Shown: positions 1-9,650, counted from the first letter of the stretch. The stretch: DNA of 64,000 bases from a beta proteobacterium AAP99 (GCA_001295775.1 LJIA01000018.1:115097-179096), one strand, 5' to 3'. Translations and numbers: made by a program. Notes: generated by a model not told the origin, from the sequence alone.

Positions 1-479
1 TGTCCAATCAGCCTGTGGCGCGAGATGCCGCCACGCCCTGGACCAACCACCTGCTCGAGCGCCAACCCGCCAGCCTGGTGGGCCGCCCGCCGGGGCGCGG
101 GCAGCGCTTCCGCTTCCCGGAGGATCTGCGCGAAACGCCGATCGTGCTGCCCAGCCACAACAGCGCCATGCGACAGGACTTCGATGCACTGATGGCCCAT
201 GCGCAGATTCGACCGATCATCCTGGCCGAAGTCGATGACATGGCCATGCTGCGCCTGCTGGCCCGCGAGTCGCCCGGCGTGACCCTGGTGCCGCCTGTGG
301 TGGTGCGCGATGAGCTGCGCTCCCGCGTGCTGGTGGAGCGCTGCCAGATTCCGGAGATTGAGGAGCGCTTCTACGCCATCACGCAGGGTCGGCGTTTCCC
401 ACATCCGCTGTTGCGCGAGCTGATCGCGGCGCGCGCCGCCACCGAAGCGCTGCCCGGCAAGACTCAGCCGAAGCGGTAG
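1..479 (+). CDS. LysR-family transcriptional regulator, NhaR-like (5' end outside window)
   Basis: The reading frame is already open at the left edge, so only the C-terminal 158 or so residues are present; the helix-turn-helix lies outside the window. What remains reads as the second half of a LysR effector-binding domain: a stretch around LPSHNSAMRQDFDALM, then EVDDMAMLRLLARESPGVTLVPP and a basic tail. The pattern of LP-N-A-R, a -D-A-L core and GV-L-PP-VV resembles E. coli NhaR, the activator of Na+/H+ antiporter genes; that assignment is family knowledge and only moderately sure. The gene ends convergently with the DOPA-dioxygenase-like gene, and the two overlap by 16 bases. Confidence 0.8.
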   Translation, partial: SNQPVARDAATPWTNHLLERQPASLVGRPPGRGQRFRFPEDLRETPIVLPSHNSAMRQDFDALMAHAQIRPIILAEVDDMAMLRLLARESPGVTLVPPVVVRDELRSRVLVERCQIPEIEERFYAITQGRRFPHPLLRELIAARAATEALPGKTQPKR

Positions 480-1270
480 GCATCCATGCTGAGCACGCCG
501 TCCTGGATGCCGCCGTCGATCCGCTGCACGGCGCGCTGGCCGGCATCGGTGAACTGCTTGCCAGCCGCACCCGCCGCCACCATCAGGGGCAGCAGGTGTT
601 CGTCGGTCGGGTGGGCACGTACGGCATGGGGCGCGCGGCTGCGATAGTCCAGCAGCGCGGCCTCATCGCCAGACACCAGCACGGCCTCGGCCCACTGCGC
701 GAAGGCGGTAGCGTAGGCCGCAGGGGCTGCGCCGCCGCGCCATTCGGCCAGGTTGTGTGTGAGGCTCCCGGATCCCAGCACCGCCACGCCTTCATTACGC
801 AGCGGTTCAAGTGCGCGACCCAGGACATAGGCGCTCGCTGGCGTGGCGTCGTGCGGCAGGCTCACCTGCAGCACAGGTTGGTCGGCCTGAGGTCTGAGGT
901 AGCGCATCGGTACCCACGCCCCATGGTCACGGCCCTGCTGCGGGTTGGCCGTGGCCGAGAGGCCCGAGGCCTGCAGCAGCGCCAGTACCCGCTGCGCGAG
1001 CGCTGCGCTGCCGGGTGCGGGGTATTGCAGGGTGTAGAGCACGGCCGGAAAGCCGCCGAAGTCATGCACCGTGGCGGGTTGCTCCGCCGCCATGACCTGC
1101 AGGCCGCGCGTCATCCAATGGGGTGAGACGACGACCCATGCGCGCACATCCTGAAGGGACTTGCCCAGGGCAGCCAGCTTGGGGCCGATGAGTCCGGGCT
1201 CGATGGCCAGGGTCGGTGCACCGTGGCTGACGAAGAGGCTGGGTGCGGTTGCTGCGGTGGACGGGTTCAT
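464..1270 (-). CDS. Class III extradiol ring-cleavage dioxygenase, 4,5-DOPA dioxygenase (YgiD/LigB) family
   Basis: A 268-residue protein of the LigB superfamily, close to the usual 260-270 residues of YgiD-type enzymes that open catechol rings such as L-DOPA using a non-heme metal ion. The N-terminus carries FVSHGAPTLAIEPG, with the SHG histidine expected to bind metal. It is followed by VVVSPHWM, then VLGSGSLTHNLAEW and HPTDEHLLPL, all typical of the family. The ATG at 1270 is chosen because it overlaps the stop of the upstream dioxygenase gene in an ATGA arrangement, which implies translational coupling. The in-frame upstream extension to 1405 lies inside the neighbouring gene and is unlikely. 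The physiological substrate cannot be told from sequence. Confidence 0.88.
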   Translation of the reverse strand: MNPSTAATAPSLFVSHGAPTLAIEPGLIGPKLAALGKSLQDVRAWVVVSPHWMTRGLQVMAAEQPATVHDFGGFPAVLYTLQYPAPGSAALAQRVLALLQASGLSATANPQQGRDHGAWVPMRYLRPQADQPVLQVSLPHDATPASAYVLGRALEPLRNEGVAVLGSGSLTHNLAEWRGGAAPAAYATAFAQWAEAVLVSGDEAALLDYRSRAPHAVRAHPTDEHLLPLMVAAGAAGKQFTDAGQRAVQRIDGGIQDGVLSMDAYRFG

Positions 1271-2007
1271 GGCCTGGGGCCCTGAAAGCCGCCGGCGCGC
1301 AGGGTGATGACCAGCGTATCGCGCCAGCCGCCGCGTTCGTCGGTCGGTTGGATCGGTGTGCTTTCGTGGATCACGCGTTCGTCGTCCAGCAGCAGAACGC
1401 TCCACGGTTCGGTCAGTGTGAAGCGCTGACCGGCAGGGCCGTTGGCCTCGAAGACTCGGGTCTCGCCCCCCTTGATGTGATGTCGGCCCACCAGCAGCAC
1501 GGCGACCAGATCCACGCCGTCGCGGTGCGCACCTTCCGGCGTGGGACGGCCGATGCCATCGGCGGTGGTGATGCGAAAGGGATGCACCTCCGCGAACCAG
1601 GGCTGCGGGCTGCGCAGCCCATCGGCGACGCTGGCGAGGAACTTGAGCAGCGCCTGGAACCCGGCATCGGCCACCATGGTGCCGGCCAGCGGCTCAAACC
1701 AGCGCTCGATGCCGCCGTGCAGCGCGTTGTATTCCACCGGCTGCCAGTGGGCGCGGTGCGGCACCGCCTGCACCTGGCGCGGCGTGAGCATGAAGGCGCC
1801 GTGGCGGCGGAAGCGGTAGCGCCCGCCGTCCTTCAGGTGTGTGTCGGGCGGCAGATCGTCCCAGGCCGGAGCAAGGGCGACCAGCGAGGCGCCCGGCGCT
1901 TGCGCACCCAGACCAGCCTGCAGCTGCGCGGCCGACAGCACCGCAAAGCCCTGGTGCAGCAGCGTCTGCGGCAGGTCGGCCAGGGCAACAGTCTGGGGTG
2001 CAAGCAT
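1267..2007 (-). CDS. 2-oxoglutarate/Fe(II)-dependent dioxygenase family protein
   Basis: A 246-residue protein resembling the 2OG-Fe dioxygenase family (Pfam 2OG-Fe_Oxy_2 type) that includes free amino acid hydroxylases such as L-isoleucine dioxygenase. Visible marks are a long N-terminal region with RYRFRRHGAF, the putative metal-binding H-x-D in GAHRDGVDLV (about residue 160), a distal histidine in DERVIHESTPI, and an arginine nearby in RDTLVITLR that could hold 2-oxoglutarate. It is the first gene of a two-gene unit and its stop overlaps the start of the extradiol dioxygenase by 4 bases. The substrate is unknown; amino acid hydroxylation is an inference from the family. Confidence 0.82.
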   Translation of the reverse strand: MLAPQTVALADLPQTLLHQGFAVLSAAQLQAGLGAQAPGASLVALAPAWDDLPPDTHLKDGGRYRFRRHGAFMLTPRQVQAVPHRAHWQPVEYNALHGGIERWFEPLAGTMVADAGFQALLKFLASVADGLRSPQPWFAEVHPFRITTADGIGRPTPEGAHRDGVDLVAVLLVGRHHIKGGETRVFEANGPAGQRFTLTEPWSVLLLDDERVIHESTPIQPTDERGGWRDTLVITLRAGGFQGPRP

Positions 2008-2016
2008 GATACTTTT

Positions 2017-2138
2017 GGCCGAAATTAATTTTTATTTAACTTCATGAAATGCCATCTCCGCTTTTCTGATGCGCGGAGATGGCATTTTTGATTGGCTCAG
2101 AAGGAATGGCCGAAAGTGAATGAATTGAGCGCTGAAGC
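2017..2138 (+). repeat. 122-bp intergenic element, copy A (with strong hairpin)
   Basis: This fills the gap between the dioxygenase start (2007) and the dehydrogenase stop (2198). It aligns without gaps to 54604-54725 and to the reverse complement of 49066-49187. It begins GGCCGAAAT and its last 30 or so bases contain a second GGCCGAAA followed by TGAAT-like sequence and GAGC. The centre is a perfect 15-bp stem: aaatgccatctccgc (2047-2061) pairs with gcggagatggcattt (2073-2087) around an 11-nt loop, with a short T run to 2089. The hairpin could act as a transcription terminator on either strand. See the linked finding on covariation. Confidence 0.75.
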
Positions 2139-2197
2139 AGCTTTCCGACCGGGCGCTCTGCTCGCACGCGCCGGCCGACCCGAGGCGGGGCCGGCGT

Positions 2198-5100
2198 TCA
2201 GACCAGCACCCGCTCGATCCCGCCATCGTTGGCGCGTTTCACGTACTCCGGCATCCACTGCTCGCCGAGCACATGCTTGGCAATCTCCACGACGATGTAG
2301 TCCGCCTCCAGCAAGCCGTTGTTCAGGTCATTGCCGTAGCGGGAGAGGCCCTGCAGGCAGCTCGGGCAGCTGGTGAGGATCTTGGTGGCGCCGCCGTTGG
2401 CGGTGGCCGGTGCCTGACCTTGGCTGGCGGCCAGCGCCGCGAGCTGCTGCTCGTTCTTGCGCAGCTCCTCTTCCTTGCGGAAGCGCACTTGCGTGGAGAT
2501 GTCCGGCCGCGAGACGGCCAGCGTGCCGCTTTCGCCGCAGCAGCGCTCGCTCTTGAGCACCGTGTCGCCCACCAGCGCCTTGACGGTCTTCATCGGGTCC
2601 TGCTGCTTCATCGGGCTGTGGCAGGGGTCGTGATACAGGTACTGCCCGCCGTTTTCGAGCTTCACGCCCTTCTCGAGCAGGTACTCGTGAATGTCGATGA
2701 TGCGGCACCCGGGGAAGATCTTGTCGAATTCATAGCCCTGCAGCTGGTCGTAGCAGGTGCCGCAGCTCACCACCACGGTCTTGATGTCCAGGTAGTTCAG
2801 GGTGTTTGCCACGCGGTGGAACAGCACCCGGTTGTCGGTGATGATCTTGTCCGCCTTGTCGAACTGGCCGCTGCCGCGCTGCGGGTAGCCGCAGCACAGG
2901 TAGCCCGGGGGCAGCACGGTCTGCACACCCACATGCCAGAGCATGGCCTGGGTGGCCAGACCTACCTGGCTGAACAGGCGCTCGCTGCCGCAGCCCGGGA
3001 AGTAGAAGACCGCTTCGCTTTCGCTGGTGGTGGCCTTCGGGTCGCGGATGATCGGCACGTAGTTCGCGTCTTCGATGTCCAGCAGCTTGCGCGCTGCCTG
3101 CTTGGGCAGGCCGCCCGGCATCTTCTTGTTCACGAAGTGAACGACCTGCTCCTTGATCGGCGCGCGGCCCACGGTGGCAGGCGGCTTGGCCGTCTGCTTG
3201 CGGCCGAGCGTCTTGAACAGATCGGTCGCAATGCGCTGCGCCTTGTAGCCCACGCCCACCATGCCGGCACGCACGGCATTGATGGTGGTGGGATCGGTGG
3301 CGTTCAGGAAGAACATGGCCGCGGCATTGCCGGGGTTGAAGCTTTTCTTACCCATCTTGCGCAGCAGGTTGCGCATGTTCATCGACACATCGCCGAAGTC
3401 GATGTCCACCGGGCAGGGGTTCACGCACTTGTGACACACCGTGCAGTGATCGGCCACGTCCTCGAACTCTTCCCAGTGCTTCAGGCTCACGCCGCGGCGC
3501 GTCTGCTCCTCGTACAGGAAGGCTTCAATCAACAGCGAGGTGGCGAGGATCTTGTTGCGCGGCGAATAGAGCAGGTTGGCACGCGGCACATGGGTGGCGC
3601 AGACCGGCTTGCACTTGCCGCAGCGCAGACAGTCCTTGACGCTGTCGGCAATCGCGCCGATGTCGCTCTTCTGCATGATGAGCGATTCATGCCCCATCAG
3701 GCCGAAGCTGGGGGTGTAGGCGTGACGCAGATCGCTCGCAAGGCCCTCGGCCGCTGGCATGAGCTTGCCCTTGTTGAAGCGGCCCTCCGGGTCCACGCGG
3801 CGCTTGTAGTCGTGGAAGGGGCGCGTTTCCTCGTTGGTCAGGAACTCGTACTTGGTGATGCCGATGCCATGCTCGCCGCTGATGACCCCATTCAGGTTGC
3901 GGGCGATCTGCATGATGCGGCCCACGGTCTCGTTGGCCTCCTGCAGCATCTCGTAGTGGTCCGAATTCACCGGCAGGTTGGTGTGCACGTTGCCGTCACC
4001 GGCGTGCATGTGCAGAGCCACGAACACTCGGCCACGCAGCACCTCCTTGTGGCGCTTGTCCAGCTCGGCCACGATCGGCGCAAACGCGCTGCCGGCAAAG
4101 ATGCCGGCCAGCCGCGCCTTGAGCTCTCGCTTGTAGCTCACGCGGATGGTGCGGTCCTGCAGCACGCTGAACAGGGTCGCACCGGGCGAAGTGGCCGCAC
4201 GCACGGCGCATTCGCGCACCGCTTCCGGGTCCACGCCCAGGCGGGCCAGCTCATCGAGTACATCGGTGAGCTTCTCGTCCATGTGCGTGAGCAGGTAGCT
4301 CCAGCGGTCAGTCACCTGATCCAGCAGGCTCAGGGCCTGGCCGACGCGGTCGCCGAGTACTTCGTCGCGCGGCAGGCGATCAAGCTCGGCGTCGCCGCCC
4401 TTGCCCAGGGGCAGCAGAGCGGGCTCGTCGAACAGGCGGGCAAAGGCATCCACCAGGCGCAGCTTGTTCTTGATGGAGAGTTCGATGTTCAGCCGCTCGA
4501 TCGCCTCGGTGTATTCGCCCATGCGATCCAGCGGGATTACCACGTCTTCATTGATCTTGAAGGCGTTGGTGTGCTTGGCAATGGCAGCCGTACGGGCGCG
4601 GTCCAGCCAGAACTTCTTGCGCGCCTCGGCGCTCACCGCGACGAAACCCTCGCCCACGCGGGCGTTGGCCATGCGCACCACTTCACTGGCGGCGCGGGCC
4701 ACGGCATCGTCATCGTCGCCGACGATGTCGCCGATCAGCACCATCTTGGGCAGGGTGGCGCGCTTGCTCTTGGTGCTGTAGCCCACGGCACGCAGATAGC
4801 GCTCGTCCAGATGCTCCAGACCGGCCAGGATGGCGCCGCCTGCGCGGGCCTGGGCATCCATGTAGTCCTTGATCTCGACGATCGAGGGCACGGCATCCTT
4901 GGCCTGCCCGAAGAATTCCAGACATACCGTGCGGATGTGCTTCGGCATGCGGTGCAGCACCCACACGGCACTGGTGATCAGCCCGTCGCAGCCTTCCTTC
5001 TGAATGCCCGGCAGGCCGGCAAGGAACTTGTCCGTGACATCCTTGCCCAGACCGACCTTGCGGAAGCGATGACCTTCGACCACAAGGGTCTCGCGCTTGA

Positions 5101-6241
5101 GCTCGCGCGCCTTGGCAAAGGGCTTGGCACCGTCCTTCCAGACCAGCTCGAAGCTGGCCAGCGGCGCGTCGTGAATCTTGCCCAGGTTGTGGTCGATGCG
5201 CGTGACTTCGAGCCAGTTGCCCTGCGGGTCCACCATCCGCCAGGAGAGCAGGTTGTCCAAGGCGGTGCCCCAGAGCACGGCCTTCTTGCCGCCGGCATTC
5301 ATGGCGATATTGCCGCCGATGCAGGAAGCTTCTGCACTGGTGGGGTCCACGGCAAACACGTAGCCGTTGGCATCCGCAATGTCCGACACGCGCTTGGTGA
5401 CCACGCCGGCGCCCGAGAAGACGGTGGCGAAGTCCTTGGAGGTCTCTTCCAGCTGGCCGTTACCCGCGGGAAGTTGGGGCCGCTTGCTGACCTGCCCCAG
5501 GTCTTCGAGTTTCTCGGTGTTGATGACGGCACTCGTCCACACCAGCGGAATCGCACCGCCCGTGTAGCCCGTGCCGCCTCCGCGCGGAATGATCGTCAGG
5601 CCGAGTTCGATGCAGCCGCGCACGAGGCCCGGAATCTCATCCTCGCTGTCCGGCGTGAGCACCACAAAGGGGTATTCCACGCGCCAATCGGTGGCGTCGG
5701 TCACGTGGCTCACGCGCGAGAGGCCGTCGAACTTGATGTTGTCCTTGGCCGTCACACGCCCCAGGACGCGTTTGGTCTCTTCGCGCAGGTCCCAGGTGGC
5801 GCGGAAGCGCTCCTCGAAGCGATGCACCGCCTCACGGGCTGCCTTGAGCAAGATCTCGACCTTGCGCGAGCGATCCTGACTCACTGCGTCAAAGTGCTCG
5901 CGCGCGTCGGCCGCGCGGCGCTTCTCGATCTCGTTCAGCCGGTGGTGCAGCGCCTCGATCAGCATGCTGCGGCGCTTGCGGTTGTCCAGCAGGTCGTCCT
6001 GCAGATACGGGTTGCGCTCCAGCACCCAGATGTCGCCCAGTACTTCGTACAGCATGCGCGCGGATCGGCCGGTGCGCCGTTCGGCGCGCAGTTCGTCCAG
6101 CACCCGCCAGGCTTCCTCGCCGAGCAGGCGGATCACGATCTCGCGGTCCGAGAAGCTCGTGTAGTTGTACGGAATCTCGCGCAGACGCACGGGATCCGTG
6201 GTCTGCGGCAACAGGTTCGACAGCGCGGTGGGGGCGTTCAT
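2198..6241 (-). CDS. FAD/FMN-binding oxidoreductase with DUF3683, D-lactate-dehydrogenase-like FAD domains and Fe-S/CCG domains
   Basis: A 1347-residue multidomain protein. In order: a DUF3683-type N-terminus (first 120 or so residues); an FAD_binding_4 domain with the FAD loop [14 protein letters not shown] near residue 225; an FAD-oxidase C-terminal domain with [15 protein letters not shown] and [10 protein letters not shown]; a two-cluster ferredoxin region with [11 protein letters not shown] (about 870) and [12 protein letters not shown] (about 932); and two cysteine-rich CCG domains (PGCGSERLF and [10 protein letters not shown] near 1080-1115; CCGESG near 1232). This is the fused form of the Dld/GlcD-GlcF type of respiratory 2-hydroxyacid dehydrogenase found in Burkholderiales; electrons probably go from an organic acid via FAD and Fe-S to quinone. 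The ATG at 6241 precedes a conserved-looking start; the longer frame to 6400 is less likely. Confidence 0.9.
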   Translation of the reverse strand: MNAPTALSNLLPQTTDPVRLREIPYNYTSFSDREIVIRLLGEEAWRVLDELRAERRTGRSARMLYEVLGDIWVLERNPYLQDDLLDNRKRRSMLIEALHHRLNEIEKRRAADAREHFDAVSQDRSRKVEILLKAAREAVHRFEERFRATWDLREETKRVLGRVTAKDNIKFDGLSRVSHVTDATDWRVEYPFVVLTPDSEDEIPGLVRGCIELGLTIIPRGGGTGYTGGAIPLVWTSAVINTEKLEDLGQVSKRPQLPAGNGQLEETSKDFATVFSGAGVVTKRVSDIADANGYVFAVDPTSAEASCIGGNIAMNAGGKKAVLWGTALDNLLSWRMVDPQGNWLEVTRIDHNLGKIHDAPLASFELVWKDGAKPFAKARELKRETLVVEGHRFRKVGLGKDVTDKFLAGLPGIQKEGCDGLITSAVWVLHRMPKHIRTVCLEFFGQAKDAVPSIVEIKDYMDAQARAGGAILAGLEHLDERYLRAVGYSTKSKRATLPKMVLIGDIVGDDDDAVARAASEVVRMANARVGEGFVAVSAEARKKFWLDRARTAAIAKHTNAFKINEDVVIPLDRMGEYTEAIERLNIELSIKNKLRLVDAFARLFDEPALLPLGKGGDAELDRLPRDEVLGDRVGQALSLLDQVTDRWSYLLTHMDEKLTDVLDELARLGVDPEAVRECAVRAATSPGATLFSVLQDRTIRVSYKRELKARLAGIFAGSAFAPIVAELDKRHKEVLRGRVFVALHMHAGDGNVHTNLPVNSDHYEMLQEANETVGRIMQIARNLNGVISGEHGIGITKYEFLTNEETRPFHDYKRRVDPEGRFNKGKLMPAAEGLASDLRHAYTPSFGLMGHESLIMQKSDIGAIADSVKDCLRCGKCKPVCATHVPRANLLYSPRNKILATSLLIEAFLYEEQTRRGVSLKHWEEFEDVADHCTVCHKCVNPCPVDIDFGDVSMNMRNLLRKMGKKSFNPGNAAAMFFLNATDPTTINAVRAGMVGVGYKAQRIATDLFKTLGRKQTAKPPATVGRAPIKEQVVHFVNKKMPGGLPKQAARKLLDIEDANYVPIIRDPKATTSESEAVFYFPGCGSERLFSQVGLATQAMLWHVGVQTVLPPGYLCCGYPQRGSGQFDKADKIITDNRVLFHRVANTLNYLDIKTVVVSCGTCYDQLQGYEFDKIFPGCRIIDIHEYLLEKGVKLENGGQYLYHDPCHSPMKQQDPMKTVKALVGDTVLKSERCCGESGTLAVSRPDISTQVRFRKEEELRKNEQQLAALAASQGQAPATANGGATKILTSCPSCLQGLSRYGNDLNNGLLEADYIVVEIAKHVLGEQWMPEYVKRANDGGIERVLV

Positions 6242-6616
6242 GGGTGGTGTCTGGGTCGGAGGGGCGCGGCCCGCGCACGGTGCTGCGCGGTTGGCGCGGC
6301 CCGGCAGGCATTGGGGCGCACCTCCTGATGCAAGGACGTCCCTTGGGAGCAGGAGTTTATTCCCTGCGTAACCCCTTTGTTGCGGCGCAGCGCCGCGCAA
6401 ACCCGCATGGGGCGTGGGGTTGCTGGCACCTGCGACACCAGCGCGGGATGTGCAAAGAGCTTATGCCTGCCAATGCAGGGTCTTTGGAATAACCAATCGC
6501 GAATCGGCGCGCATAGGTCGGCGGCCGGCTCCCCATACTGCGCTGCACAAGCCCAAACGCGCACTGGACCGACGCTGGTTGGTGATGGCTCGGGCAAACG
6601 TACAGGAGTGTCCGCA
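6242..6616. promoter_or_regulatory. Divergent intergenic region between the dehydrogenase and the sulfur region
   Basis: These 375 bases separate the start of the minus-strand dehydrogenase from the first sulfate-binding protein and contain no convincing gene. Two TTATTCC-type half sites are visible: TTATTCCC at about 6358-6365 and, on the opposite strand, GGAATAACC at 6486-6494. A near copy of the latter, GGGATAACC, lies upstream of cysI at 19698-19706. LysR-type sulfur regulators (CysB, SsuR) are the expected controllers of both promoters, but binding here is inference only. An AGGAG at 6604-6608 serves the GTG start at 6617. Confidence 0.4.
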
Positions 6617-7645
6617 GTGCTTTCCATCCAACGTTTCGACCGCACACGTCGCGCATGTCTCGCGCTGGCAATGGCCCTGCTTGCAGCCGGCGCGCCGACG
6701 CAGGCTCAGCAGGAAGCTACCTTGCTGAATGTGAGCTATGACCCGACGCGCGAGCTCTACAAGGAAATCAACGACGCCTTCGCCAAGGATTGGAAGGCCC
6801 GGACTGGGCAAGCACTCAGCATCAAGCAGTCACACGGCGGCAGCGGCCGTCAGGCGCGGTCGATCATCGATGGCATTGAGGCAGACGTCGCCACGCTTGC
6901 GCTGGCCTATGACATCGATGCATTGCATGAACGCGGCAAGCTGATCCCGGCAGACTGGCAAAAGCGGTTGCCGCAGAACAGTGCACCGTACACGTCCACG
7001 ATCGTGTTCCTCGTGCGCAAGGGCAATCCGAAGCGCATCACCGATTGGTCGGATCTGATCCGGTCCGGCGTGAATGTCGTCACACCCAACCCCAAGACCA
7101 GTGGCGGCGCGCGCTGGAACTACTTGGCGGCCTGGGGCTATGCCGTGCGCAAGAACAAGGCCAACGAAGCGCAGGCGCGTGACTTTGTTCGCGCGCTGTT
7201 CCGCAACGTATCCGTGCTCGACAGCGGCGCTCGCGGCTCCCTGACTACCTTTGCAGAGCGTGGCGTGGGCGATGTGTTCATCAGCTGGGAGAACGAGGCC
7301 TTCCTGGCACTCAAGGAGTTCGGCGCTGACAAGTTCGAGATCGTGACCCCGTCGATCAGCATCCTTGCCGAGCCGCCGGTCACGGTGATCGACAAGGTCG
7401 TGGACAAGCGCGGCACGCGGAAGGTGGCCGAGGCCTACTTGCAGTTCCTCTATACGCCCACCGCTCAGGACATCATCGGCCGCAACTTCTATCGCCCGCG
7501 TGATGCCAAGGCTGCCGCCAAGTACGCAAGTCAGTTCACGAAGGTTGATCTGTTCACCATCGACGAACTCTTCGGCGGCTGGCAGAAGGCCCAGAAGACC
7601 CACTTCGAGGATGGCGGAGTTTTCGATCAGATCTTCCGAAAGTAG
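6617..7645 (+). CDS. sbp: Sulfate ABC transporter periplasmic substrate-binding protein (first copy)
   Basis: A 342-residue secreted protein of the Sbp/CysP family, which binds sulfate (or thiosulfate) and delivers it to CysT-CysW-CysA. GTG at 6617 is preferred because AGGAG lies 8 bases upstream and the product then begins with a normal signal peptide (basic start, hydrophobic [12 protein letters not shown], cleavage near TQAQ). The mature part starts with [18 protein letters not shown], the family signature. It goes on with [15 protein letters not shown] and [22 protein letters not shown], which line the anion site in this family. It is the first gene of the + strand sulfur region and a paralogue of the copy at 14980, which sits directly beside cysT. 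Confidence 0.93.
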   Translation: MLSIQRFDRTRRACLALAMALLAAGAPTQAQQEATLLNVSYDPTRELYKEINDAFAKDWKARTGQALSIKQSHGGSGRQARSIIDGIEADVATLALAYDIDALHERGKLIPADWQKRLPQNSAPYTSTIVFLVRKGNPKRITDWSDLIRSGVNVVTPNPKTSGGARWNYLAAWGYAVRKNKANEAQARDFVRALFRNVSVLDSGARGSLTTFAERGVGDVFISWENEAFLALKEFGADKFEIVTPSISILAEPPVTVIDKVVDKRGTRKVAEAYLQFLYTPTAQDIIGRNFYRPRDAKAAAKYASQFTKVDLFTIDELFGGWQKAQKTHFEDGGVFDQIFRK

Positions 7646-7672
7646 TCACAGACCGAACCGGAACCGCCCATC

Positions 7673-8269
7673 ATGAGCATTGTCTTGCTGTCTGGAAGCC
7701 CTTCGTCGCCATCGCGGTCAGCAAGACTGCTCGATTTGGTTGGCCGTCGCCTGAATGACCGCGGCCACGACACTGAATTGCTGACTTTGCGCGACCTTCC
7801 TGCGCAGCCCCTTCTTCGAGCTGACACGCACGATCGCGTGATCGCCGAGGCTGTAGATAAGGTGGCACGCAGCAAAGCGCTCGTTGTGGCTACACCGGTC
7901 TACAAGGCGGCCTATTCCGGTCTGCTCAAAACGTTCCTGGATCTGCTCACGCAGGACGGCCTGCTCGGTAAGGTGGTTCTGCCCTTAGCCACCGCAGGCA
8001 GTCCTGCCCACGTGCTGGCGCTCGACTATGCACTGCGGCCGGTCCTCCAGTCGCTCGGTCCCTCGCACATTCTTGGAGGTGTTTACGCAACCGACCGGCA
8101 GATCCGTTGGGATGAGTCGACGGGTCTTTCGGTTGACGAGGACATCGAGTGGCGCATCTCGCTGGCGGTGGACCAGCTTGACGAGAGCTTGCACTTGCGA
8201 GCGCATTCGGATCGCCTGCGCAAAGCCAACGCGGATGCGAGCGGACTTCTCGCCGCGCAGCGATGTTGA
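7673..8269 (+). CDS. ssuE: NADPH-dependent FMN reductase, SsuE-type
   Basis: A 198-residue flavodoxin-fold reductase. It makes reduced FMN for the alkanesulfonate monooxygenase SsuD encoded about 2.4 kb downstream. The N-terminus SIVLLSGSPSSPSRSARLL contains the GSPSxxSR phosphate-binding loop of NADPH:FMN reductases, and ATPVYKAAYSGLLKTFLDLL is the conserved flavin/dimer segment of SsuE. Size matches the family (about 190 residues). It begins 27 bases after the sulfate-binding protein stop, so the two are probably cotranscribed. A 7-bp hairpin lies just after its stop. Confidence 0.93.
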   Translation: MSIVLLSGSPSSPSRSARLLDLVGRRLNDRGHDTELLTLRDLPAQPLLRADTHDRVIAEAVDKVARSKALVVATPVYKAAYSGLLKTFLDLLTQDGLLGKVVLPLATAGSPAHVLALDYALRPVLQSLGPSHILGGVYATDRQIRWDESTGLSVDEDIEWRISLAVDQLDESLHLRAHSDRLRKANADASGLLAAQRC

Positions 8270-8279
8270 TGGTCTCTAA

Positions 8280-8298
8280 GCGCTGATCCGCTCAGCGC
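8280..8298 (+). other. Short stem-loop between ssuE and the first ssuA
   Basis: gcgctga (8280-8286) and tcagcgc (8292-8298) form a perfect 7-bp stem with a 5-nt loop. It sits 10 bases after the ssuE stop in a 153-base gap. There is no T run, so it is not a standard terminator; it could stabilise or process the upstream mRNA. Chance occurrence is possible. Confidence 0.35.
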
Positions 8299-8422
8299 AA
8301 GCCGCGGCCTACAGCGCCGCACACAAAGCCCCAGAACCTACGCGTATCCGTGCAGCTTGCGCGGGTTAGGCAGCGTTCGGCCCTCACGAGCGCAAGACCC
8401 CATGACCACAAGGAACGATGAC

Positions 8423-9634
8423 ATGAGTCAAGAACTGAAAGCCCCACCGGTCGCCCAACCATTCGCCGTGCCGTTTGCGGTGCAGGGCGCTTTGCCGCAC
8501 AGCACCGCAGAAGGCGTGGCCAATCCGCTGGGTACAGATGACCAGGCACGAGAGCTTGGGCGTGGCAAGTCGGCGCAAGGCACGGCGGCGCCTTCGATCC
8601 GGACAAGGCTGCTGCAAGCCACGCAGCGCTTTGCAGTGCCATTAGCTCTAGGCTTTGTTGCGCTCTTCGCGCTGATCGCCGCAAGCGTGATTTTCGCGGC
8701 GAAAGCGAACGCGCAGGTCACACCCGCCAAGGCGAACGAGGTCTTGCGGATCGGCTTCCAGAAGTCGGCCAGCCTCTTCGTACTGCAGAAGGCGCAGGGC
8801 ACCCTGGAGAGCAAGCTGGCGCCTCTAGGCGTTGAGGTGCGATGGGTCGAGTTTCCCGCCGGACCGCAGCTGCTGGAAGGTTTGAATGTCGGCAGTGTGG
8901 ACGTCGGCTTTGTCGGCGAAGCGCCGCCGATCTTCGCTCAAGCGGCCGGCGCCAACTTTGTCTATCTGGGCCACGATCCGGCTGCGCCCGAGGCCGAAGC
9001 GCTGATCGTTCGGAAAGACTCGCCGATCCGCAGTGTCGCGGATTTGCGTGGCAAGAAGATCGCACTCAACAAAGGCTCCAACGTCCATTATTTTCTGGTG
9101 AAGCTGCTTGAAGCCAATGGACTCAAGTACGGCGACATTCAACCCGTGTTTCTTCCTCCAGCCGATGCCCGTGCTGCATTTGAACGGGGCAGTGTCGACG
9201 CCTGGGTGATCTGGGATCCGTTCACCGCGGCTGCTCAGCAGCAGATTGGTGCTCGCATCGTGGCCGATGCCAAGGGCGTGGCCAACAACTTCGCCTACTA
9301 CCTTGGAGTGCGCAGCTACGTCGAACGCCGTCCGGACGTGATCGCCGCACTGTTTGAGGACACACAACAGCAGGCGCAATGGCTCAAGCAGAACATCAAG
9401 CAGGCAGCAGCCATCATCGCACCGCAGCAGGGCCTGTCCACAGAGATTGTCGAGGTCAGCCTGCGCCGCTATCAGTTTGGTGTACGGCCCCTGAGCGACC
9501 AAGTGATCCGCGAGCAGCAGAAGATTGCTGACACCTTCGCTGAGCTCAAGCTGATTCCACGCAGCATTGATGTCCGCCAGGCCGCATGGACCCCACCCGC
9601 AGCGGTGGCGGCGCGCCTCGCGGCGGCCCGCTGA
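8423..9634 (+). CDS. ssuA: Aliphatic sulfonate ABC transporter substrate-binding protein, with long N-terminal cytoplasmic extension (first copy)
   Basis: A 403-residue SsuA-family protein whose binding domain begins near residue 107 ([19 protein letters not shown]) and includes [33 protein letters not shown] and DAWVIWDPF, as expected for alkanesulfonate/taurine-binding proteins. ATG at 8423 is chosen because AAGGA lies 8 bases upstream; no other in-frame ATG follows before the hydrophobic segment. The N-terminus is odd: about 70 residues, Pro/Ala-rich with a repeated FAVPFAV, come before a single hydrophobic helix (about 71-92) and a possible AKANAQ cleavage site. The protein may therefore be membrane-anchored or use an atypical export signal. 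A tandem paralogue follows at once. Confidence 0.88.
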   Translation: MSQELKAPPVAQPFAVPFAVQGALPHSTAEGVANPLGTDDQARELGRGKSAQGTAAPSIRTRLLQATQRFAVPLALGFVALFALIAASVIFAAKANAQVTPAKANEVLRIGFQKSASLFVLQKAQGTLESKLAPLGVEVRWVEFPAGPQLLEGLNVGSVDVGFVGEAPPIFAQAAGANFVYLGHDPAAPEAEALIVRKDSPIRSVADLRGKKIALNKGSNVHYFLVKLLEANGLKYGDIQPVFLPPADARAAFERGSVDAWVIWDPFTAAAQQQIGARIVADAKGVANNFAYYLGVRSYVERRPDVIAALFEDTQQQAQWLKQNIKQAAAIIAPQQGLSTEIVEVSLRRYQFGVRPLSDQVIREQQKIADTFAELKLIPRSIDVRQAAWTPPAAVAARLAAAR

Positions 9635-9650
9635 TCACAAGGAGAGCGCT

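Noticed and set aside
2273..6328. A very long open frame (about 1350 codons) on the + strand opposite the FAD/Fe-S dehydrogenase
   Set aside because: It is a mirror of the minus-strand gene caused by high GC at third codon positions; its product is rich in His, Gln, Ala and Val without domain motifs, while the minus strand shows complete FAD and Fe-S motifs.
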